Source of the DNA: Acanthacorydalis orientalis
Taxonomy: Eukaryota; Arthropoda; Insecta; Megaloptera; Corydalidae
Direction: 5' to 3'
Assembly: GCA_034766995.1 (NCBI GenBank)
Contig: CM068313.1
Location: 17,599,012-17,663,011, forward strand
Length of the DNA stretch: 64,000 bases
Shown piece after piece: positions 50,201 to 64,000 of this stretch. Every line of letters begins with the position of its first letter. Within the stretch, counting starts at the first letter, position 1. Under the pieces are notes generated by a model. The model searched no databases, had not been told where the DNA came from, and was given only the letters and a program-made list of their open reading frames with translations. The position numbers and the translations under genes were made by a program.

Positions 50201-53200
50201 ATCTGTTTTCTTTGCTTCTGTTGTGTCCACCTCTTCATCACTTTCTTTTTCAGTTTTTATTTTAATTTGATCACATTTTATATTTTTATGTTCATTACTA
50301 GAACTACTACTCGAACTTGATGTAGAATCTGATGATGAAGAACTAGAACTATCAGTTTCAGATGAACTATCTGATTCTGAACTTGATGAAGTGTCTGAAC
50401 TATTGGAACTGCTTGATGAAGAAGTGATTTTATATTTTTTGTGTTTATAATTGACTATATGTTTTTTATATGTGGTTTTATTTTGTTTTGGTCTTTCTTG
50501 TATTACATTTTCATTATGTGCAGTTAATTCTAAAGATTGACACATTTCATGTTCTATTTTTTCATTAACTTTCATTTTATCCTCTAAAAATGTATCTTTT
50601 ATTTCTTTAAATTCTAATTTTATTGCTTTCTCGTCCGCACCTATATCGTTACATTTTTTGTCATTTGCAATAGAATCAGCTAACTCAGAAGTTTCTATGA
50701 ATGCAACTGTTTTCATAAATTCCTCATATTCAGATGCAAGTTTACTATTGATATTAATAAAAGAAGAATCTATTGCACCAGAGCTATTACAAAACTCTTT
50801 ATTTTGTTCACTTATTTCTGGTGACTTAATACCAGTTAATAAATGTTCATTTTTAAGTCTATCGACTAAACTTTCTTTTCCTGATACTTCAAAATCATAA
50901 TCCTTCTTTTGTAACACATCATCATTTATATGAATATCTTCAATAGTTTTTTGACATTGTTCAACTGAATTATCTTTTTCTTTCATTCTAAAATCACAAA
51001 TATTTTGTTCTGTCCAGTTACTTAAACTATCCTTACCAATTTCATATACAGAATTATTTTTTTCAAAATTATGTTTTTTAAATATAACATTCTTAGATAA
51101 ATGACATTCTTGAAGTTCATCTTCTTCCCAATCACTCATGCAGCTCATATTATTTTTTTGAAATGATAAATCTTCAATGAAAGTTTTATTATTTTTTGAT
51201 GAATTTTTATTTACATTTTCATTTGTGGAATCATTTATTATTTTTTTACATTCTGTTGAATTTTGAAGATTGGCCATATTAACAGATAAAGAATTCATTG
51301 ACTTTTTTGTTTCATTCACATGAAAATCACATGAAGTTTTTTTGTGAAAATATTGGCTATTATTACTTTCATCAGTATGTACTTTATCATTACAATTATC
51401 AATTTGCTGACTTACACTTAAAAAAGAATCAAATTGCTTTTCTGTTTTATCATTTAAAAACAACTCACCAATAATAGAGCTTCGATGTTTTTTTTCATCA
51501 TTATATTTATCTTGTATTTGTTTTATTTCTATTTTATTTGAATCAACAAAATCACTGACTTTTTGTACTCTCTCTTTACATTTTTCCAGTTCCATCATTT
51601 CAGAATGGTTTCGATCATTTACGATTTCAAAAATATTTCTTTTTTTAAAACTAAAGTACTCACTTTTATCTAAATGAAATTTAACTTCAACAGGTCTTTT
51701 ATGCTCTAAGAAATTAACTTTTAAATTTTGATTTTCTATTGATTCATTCAATTCCTTATTTTCATTTTTATATTCATTTTCTTGATATTTCTTTCCCTCA
51801 ATTCCTTTTCTAATTTTTTCTTTGCATTCTTGATCTGTATTATCACTGTTGAATAAAATATTTTTGTTTTCTTGTTTCAAAAATAAATGATCATCTTTGT
51901 AATTAACAATTTCATATTTATCAATATTTTGATATTTTGTATATTCAGTTACATGTTTTTTGTTTTCACAAAACAAATTACTTTTTATATTAACAGGAGA
52001 TTCTTTAAATGTATAATCGGAAAATCTTTTACTTGTTTTTTTACTTTCTTTGCATCCATATAAATTTTGTTTTGGATTATCATCATCACTTTCCCAATTA
52101 AGATTACTAACATGCATTGACTTTGAAACTGGTTCAATAGGTAACACAATATCTTTTTCCATTTCCCAACTAGGAAGATATTCATCTGTATCTGGACTTT
52201 TTACATACTCGGATTTGTTATTTGTGGAAATATAATCTTCTCTTTCATCAAAATGAATAAATGTTCTATCACTTAAATCTTTTTCAGATATTAAATCCTT
52301 CATAATTATTTTCATTTCTGATTTATTAGAGAGTAAATTATCTGCTAATTTTGGTGCTATTTTATTTTCTTCACATTTATTTTTTTCTGTGATAGATTGT
52401 TTCAAATGAAGTAAATTATTTTCATTACATATAAATGATTGAGGTTTGTAATGCAATTTTGATTTTTCATCTTCTAAACATTTTTGCAGTTTATCATTAT
52501 TTTGACTTACATCAATTTCAAAAGGATTATGAATTTCAAAATTTGTTGTAATATCTTTAATCAATTTTTTTGACTTTCGGTTTATATTTTCAACTTTTTC
52601 TTCATCACTTTCACACCAGTTAGTATTTTTATAATTTTCATTTAGAACAGACAGACCATAACTTTTTATTTTTGGTATTTCCATTCTAATTTCATCGTGG
52701 AGAAGATTTTCATTTAAAACATTGCTAGATGGATACCATAATTGAGATTCAAAAACGAATGTTTCATATTTTTCCGGTCTGTAAATTCAAATTAAAAAAT
52801 TATATTAAAAAAATACTTCTGAACAAAAAAAAAATACAAATAATAAAAATTTGATGTATTTACATTGACAAGGATTCTATACAAGCAATGTTTGAATTGT
52901 ATATACAATTTTATGATACAATGGTTAAGATATTTTTGAGTGATTATAATAAATGTAATAACTCATGAAATTAAATAATTTAATTTTTTTTTCAAAAGTA
53001 ATCAGTAAATGACATGAATGTGTATGTGTGTGTGTGCACATATATATATATATATATGTAGGACAGAGGGAATCACATTAAATTATTATCTAAAGTATGC
53101 AATTATGATATTAAATTTAATTCTATTTTTATACATAAGAAATTGGACAAAATAAAAAATAAAGCCAAGCCTAAAAAATAAAAATAAATTACCAAGTTAG

Positions 53201-54220
53201 ATTTCATTTTTAAAAACATTTCTATTTATAAAATTTTAAAAATGTGATTATTTTGTGTACTATAGTACAATAATGTGTACGATGTTTTTTGGTTGAAAAC
53301 GTTTTTCTTTTTGAATAGCATCACTTTTTTGTTAAAAAAAAAGAAAAAAAAAACAAATGACGCATAAAAATATATTCAATTTTTTCTTTATTATAATAAT
53401 TATATACCATAAAAATGTAAGTGTTTGATTGAAAAATACCTTTCGCACTTCTTTAAAAACTCATTGATAATATTTTTACGTTCTTCAGAGGTAACTGATA
53501 AAACTTGTTTTCGATTAGGATAGTTACGATATTTCACTGGGTTTTCCGACCAACTTAATGTCGGTGACTTAATTGTGTATCTGTGAAAATATATATTTAG
53601 TTAATAACCATTTTTCTTTTTTAAAAAAAGTACATACTTAATATTTTCTCTGGGAAACCAAATATCTTCATTTTTAATAGATTTGACAGGAAATGGGTAA
53701 CGCAAGATTACATCTTTGTCAAAAGATTTCAACTGTATTTCTAACCCAAATTTGTCTTTATTTTCATCACTTCTAAAAATAATAAAATCATTTGAATTAA
53801 AAATACACATTTATAACTATTTTATATTATATTAAGAATTCACCTTCTTGTTCGATCTTTTGTGTCTCTTATAGTGGCAAAATCATAACCCCATTTTTTA
53901 ATATCAGACCAAGAAAATGGTTTTTTTATTTTTTCGTTACGTTTTTCTAATATATTGCTACTTTTATTGCCACTAAAACATTTTTTTTCACCACATTTTC
54001 GCTTTTCAATTAACCTATCATGATCTCTATCTTTGGATCCTTTAAATATTTTATCATCATGGTATAAACTTTTAGTACATGAACTACTGTCGGACTTAAT
54101 ATTAGTACTGATATTTCCTTCTACTTCTTCTGACACAACTTTTTCAATTAACGATTTAATTTCCATTGCAGTTTGTTCATTAAAATTAATTAGTTTTGGT
54201 TCTAAAACCCATACCATTAT

Positions 54221-54269
<49 letters not shown>

Positions 54270-56264
54270 ACAATGCATTAATGAAATTTATACATTTTAA
54301 ATAATAAGTACATATAAACAATAAGTACACTTTTGATGTACATGAAAAATATGAAAAAAAATTTTTTCTACCTGCAATCTGAAAACAGTGTTGCCACTGA
54401 AATGTACATAAATGATAAAAATAAACAATAAGTTATTACTGATCCTTTAAATAAAGAACATAATATAATTACAATAGTAATTAATATTAATTAATAGTAA
54501 TATAATTACAATCTCAATGCAAAAATAAAATCATTCTTTAAAGAGAAAATAGAGTTAAACTTTTTGGGAGTAAAAAAGAGTAATTTTAAAATGTATTATA
54601 TATGTTTTACCTGTAGGTATTGGCATACTTTTAACAGGTGGTGGCTTATTATGACCCGCAGTTATTAATGAATATAATCCAGGTTTTGAATGTAGTAACA
54701 GCATTTTAGCTTCATGTCGTTTCATTTCTTCTATTTCTGATATAACTGCTTTAGCCTTTTCTTGTGGACAAGGACCTAAAAAAGAAATAAAATTTTATTT
54801 GATTTACACAGATATACTAATTATTAAATGCCCAGTTCATAAAAAAACATTTAAAAGTAAATCACATAACTCTTCATGACAACTTACTAATGACATACAA
54901 AAGTACAGACCTTTTTTTGGTGGTTTTTTTAAAATAACCTTATCTCCAACTTTTTCACCATTTTCATTATACTGTTCTTCAGCTATAATACTAACTTGGA
55001 TTTTTGGACTTCTTAAATTTGGTGAAAGTACCTTTTTATTTGTTTTACTACTTTGTTTTATTAATGAAAATGCTTGTAAACGCTTTTTTGCTTGTGCTCT
55101 GCCTAATAATGGTTTCATTGATGAAGATTCTTTAATTTGCTCTGACGATGAAGATACTGAACTAAATGTATCTTCTGGATAATATTTATTATCATTGGAA
55201 CACAAAATATCATTGTCTCTTTTCTTTGAAATGTCTATATTGACTGACTCGACCAAATCATTTGTAATCAGTCCGGTTTTTTGAGAATCTTTTCTAAATA
55301 CAACTCCTTGAGGTTCATGATTTGGTAATGGTATATCAACAACTAATAAAGTTTTTGGTGCTTCTGCAGGTAAGGGAATGTTTGGAATATTACAATCATT
55401 TTTATGTTCTGTTGGTAATGGTATATCATTAGGCAATATACTTGTGTTAGAAGGGAATACATTTGAAAAGTTTTCTGAAAAAAATTTATTTTCTTTTAAT
55501 TCATTTTTCAATTTGCACTCTTTCAATGAATTTGTGACTTTACTATCATATTCTTTTTCATTTATTGTCTTTTCTTTAACTTTAATTTTGCTTGAATTCT
55601 GCTCAAACTGTTTTTTAGATAACTGTTCTTCCCAAAATTGTTCAAATGTTGAAAACGTTACAGTTACACTATTATGCTTTTCCAAATTTTTGTTTATTTG
55701 TGAGAAATTTATATTTTCAATACAATCTGATACTTCCTTTTCACTAGATTTTGATTCTAAAGAATATTGCTCATCATCCAATACATCACTCCATCTAGTT
55801 TTCATTTTATTAATTTTACCTGACACTGTACTTTGTTTTTCTGCTGACAAAGTATTAAACTTATCTGATATTGAATTTATAATAGATTTTTTTGAAATGC
55901 TTTCATTTCGATTTGACTTTTCATTTATTTTTTCATTCTCAACATTTTCTAATTTTTCATTTTTAACACTTCCTGATTTTGGTTTTTCAGACTGATTTTG
56001 ATTTAAACAATGAGTAATTGTTATATTTTTAATAGTATGTATGGATTTTAGCATTTGTTCATTATTTTCTGTTTCTAAAGTATTATTTTCCATTATATGA
56101 TCACATTTTTCTATTAGTTCAGTAGAGTTTAAGAAGTTGACATTCTTGTGTGAAGATTTTATTTCAGAATCACTAAATACTTCTGTTTTATTATTACATT
56201 TAATTAGTTTTTTTCCTTTCTTCAATTCTTCATTACTAATTATTGATGATGTAGGAGAGTCCAT
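44270..56264 (-). CDS. Very large low-complexity, probably nuclear protein (2678 residues), family not recognised
   Basis: Twelve exons: 54911-56264, 54611-54775, 53844-54201, 53638-53772, 53440-53580, 48245-52778 (4534 bp), 48022-48175, 47797-47948, 46325-46515, 46026-46251, 45424-45868, 44270-44451; all phases agree. Exon 1: Lys/Glu/Asn/Ser-rich with repeated IPLP motifs and GRAQAKKRLQAFSLIK. Exon 2: PCPQEKAKAVISEIEEMKRH. Exons 3-5 look globular (WSDIKKWGYDFATIRD, VILRYPFPVKSI, TLSWSENPVKYRNYPNRKQ). The giant exon is acidic, with a poly-Ser/Asp tract (about 50300-50430) and an RS/RE region (about 48840-49100, DRDRYKSSRERNRE). Exon 8 is a charged helix (KRRAEREERRQERRQKK). Exons 9-11 are proline-rich with VKFADGICPGEGTSPSGGEE. 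A TT[RK]V[LV]QVGN[VM]LQ[VI]VP motif occurs twice. I infer a nuclear scaffold linked to RNA processing; no enzymatic domain is visible. Confidence 0.85.
54229..54267. repeat. (TA)n microsatellite
   Basis: Pure TA run in intron 2 of the large gene, about 30 bp upstream of the exon 53844-54201 acceptor. Confidence 0.95.
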
Positions 56265-56659
56265 ATTACAGGAAGTGATATTAAAAATATAACATTAAAA
56301 TAAAAAAAAAATTAATCAGACAAACATTCATTTTCAAAATGTATATTCTATATTGTTTAATTATATAAATGATTCAATCACTTTTTGTATACCGTGGTAA
56401 ATTAAATTTATTTAATTAATGAATTTCATTTTGTCAGTTAAGTTCACACTAAAAACAAAAAATAATTATACATAAATATGTATATATGCGTGTGTTTTAT
56501 TTATATCTATATATATTTATATACACATATACAATAATACATACAGTAATACTGTGATAGATGATAAATAATTGTATTTCCTTTGTTAAGATAATGAAAT
56601 TTTTAAACTAGAGGTACAAATAAGTAGTTTTTTTTTAAAAAAATGATTAACTTTTATTA

Positions 56660-56719
<60 letters not shown>
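56660..56719. repeat. (TA)n microsatellite
   Basis: 60 bp of almost pure TA, 400 bp 5' of the large gene. Confidence 0.95.
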
Positions 56720-56721
<2 letters not shown>

Positions 56722-56971
56722 CAAAGAAAAAAAAACAGTATCATTCATTTTTATTTTAGTGTTGAATATTAAGTATTTTCTGAACAGGATATGTTTAACA
56801 ATTCATGGCATAGTTGTCAATAAGCATACAATTTTACTATGATTGCAAACTATTAGATGTAGTATTTAAATTAGAAGTACAAAATAAATTAAATGTACAT
56901 TAAAGTACTGGATACTTCAAATTATTAAATGGTCAAACACTAATTACTGTGTATATGCAAACATGTATATG

Positions 56972-56973
<2 letters not shown>

Positions 56974-57043
<70 letters not shown>
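56974..57043. repeat. (TA)n microsatellite followed by (TG)n
   Basis: 70 bp of TA, then TGTGTGTGTGTGTATG to 57060. Confidence 0.95.
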
Positions 57044-57057
<14 letters not shown>

Positions 57058-58775
57058 ATGTATACACAAATATGGTACATGCTATTTTACTAATGATCTC
57101 TTTTCCAAAAATAAATAATTTTACCACTTCAAAAAATAAAATATATTAAAAATAATCAAATTCTTCACTTGTTACGAATAAAATGTATTTAATATATTAA
57201 TAAGCATTAAATGTGTGCTCTAAAACAAATTTTGTCTTTCAAATAAAAATAACGTCAAAACATTTGGATATTAATAATATGCATGAATTCATATATATAT
57301 ATATATATACACATGTGTGTATGTACAACAGGCACATATACACATGCATATATATATACACAATACTTATTTATATATCACGTCAAAATATAATTATGTA
57401 CAGGTTAACAAATTCACTTACCAATAATTTAGTTGGTTTAACATATATAACATTTATTATTAAATGACAGAAGTTATCATAATAAATGTGTAAATGTATA
57501 TATATAAATATAGGTATGCATATAAATATTTGTGTATATCTATATATAAATATATAGCGACAAAAGATGAAAGTTTATTTAATATAGAATAAAATTATAC
57601 ATTTTTATTCTTATTTAGCGAAAAAGACTACTCAAATCAATCACTATTTTCATTTGGTAATTCTTACGTCTATTGAAATGAAAGTAGAATCGATTCTTCT
57701 ATTTCTGCCATAATTATAAAAATAATGTAACTAATGTAGATTAGTTACTGACACAGATTATCATAAATACAGAAATAACTGTCATTTTTTTTTTAAATTA
57801 TTGTAATTTCAAATAGTAAATATTATATATATATACTATGTATGAAATTCATGTGTGAGTACAAATTATATCTGAATAAAATTCTATTATTCTAGTAGCA
57901 ACTGAATTTACATTCTAATGCCTACCTTATAGAGAGAGATGGGTAAAAACAACTCCTTGATTAAAAAGTAATATATTTGTGGTATATGACCTGAGATTTT
58001 CTAAGTACACATGCCTAGTGTTTGTTTTTTGTTATTTAGGTTTGGAATTACAATGCTAACACAAATATACAAACATACATTTACTTTTATGTACATATTT
58101 TAAGATACTAAAATTTCAAGAATTTATAGAAAAACTGCTATAATCATTTAAACATTATGGTTGATGAGGTTTCCAAATATCATATTACCCATGGGAATTA
58201 TTTTGTATAGTTTAATCTCAATATACATCTATGGGTATAGGAATGTATAAGTAATAGAGATGTTTACTTTTATATATATATATATATATATTTATTATAA
58301 AAATAATATTGTTTATTATTTGTTTATTGTATACTTTATTTGTTATAAAAATAATACATGGTACCTTTATTATCTGCCTGTTCTTTCTACTACAATAGAT
58401 TTTTTTAAATTGATTACACATTATGTATCATACAATATTATTAATAATATTAATGTGAAGATAATGTGCCATTACTTTGTACTAAAGCAATGAAAATAAA
58501 ATAAATGCCATAGTGTATGAATATTATTATAGATAATTTTAAGAAGTAAATATTCAAATAAATTACTAAAAATAAAGAAAAACTATAATTCATTACAATC
58601 CATTTTTGTATAATATTTACATTTACTGACATTTATATGTGTTAACACTTATTAATGCCATAAATAGATATTATATATTAGTAATAAAGTAAATCAAATT
58701 CAAAAAATAAAACGAAAATATAAATTATACGAACACTAGTTTAGAAGAAAACAATTTGTTAAAAATGAATTCATA

Positions 58776-64000
<5,225 letters not shown>

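Larger units (their letters stand above)
56265..58775. other. Intergenic region between ATR and the large gene
   Basis: 2.5 kb with no protein-like frame. It should hold the large gene's promoter on the left and the ATR 3' UTR on the right. Two long TA tracts dominate it, with shorter ones at 57291-57310 and 58272-58291. No CATAGATAAA motif is present, unlike the other promoter regions. Confidence 0.6.

Noticed and set aside
54372..54396. A 25-bp micro-exon with good splice sites in the large gene
   Set aside because: Including it shifts the frame to a stop; joining 54611 directly to 54201 gives a continuous frame.

Overview
This is nuclear DNA from an insect. It is very A+T-rich, with many (TA)n and (CA/TA)n microsatellites, GT-AG introns in nearly every gene, and metazoan proteins throughout. 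The gene set, the short introns and the base composition fit a bee-like hymenopteran, but that order-level guess is inference. No bacterial, viral, CRISPR, rRNA or tRNA features were seen.

Layout, left to right: (1) the 3' end of BBS7 (+, 1-1245), cut by the window edge. It converges on a complete ALKBH8 (-, 1342-4178), which sits downstream of a 21-exon THOC2 (-, 5257-19841). (2) A 2.15 kb bidirectional promoter region leads to the single-exon ribose-5-phosphate isomerase gene (+, 21995-22774) and then to V-ATPase subunit D (+, 24401-25445). (3) NUDT9 (-, 26401-27548) and the SUMO ligase NSE2 (+, 28060-28659) diverge from a 0.5 kb promoter region. (4) NSE2 converges on a single-exon SAXO-type axonemal microtubule protein (-, 28809-30299). 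(5) A 5 kb gene-poor stretch holds one orphan reading frame. (6) Two long, low-complexity, probably nuclear genes that I do not recognise follow: an RS-rich one (-, 35513-40231) and a 2678-residue one with a 4.5 kb exon (-, 44270-56264). (7) The last eleven exons of the checkpoint kinase ATR (-, 58776-64000) run off the right edge. I built the exon models by hand from splice sites, reading phase and recalled family sequences. Every multi-exon model keeps one open frame from its first to its last exon in the window.

Functionally the block is a mixture: cilia (BBS7, SAXO), tRNA wobble modification (ALKBH8), mRNA export (THOC2), genome stability (NSE2, ATR) and housekeeping metabolism (RPIA, NUDT9, V-ATPase). 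The most unusual non-coding signal is an exact motif, CATAGATAAA (often extended to CATAGATAAAGTAT). It recurs 11 times, always outside genes and concentrated 5' of gene starts. Other finds are two relics of one mariner-type element, a MITE-like inverted-repeat insertion in a THOC2 intron, a small intronic dispersed repeat, a candidate RFX X-box 5' of the axonemal gene, and a 211-residue internal duplication in that protein.
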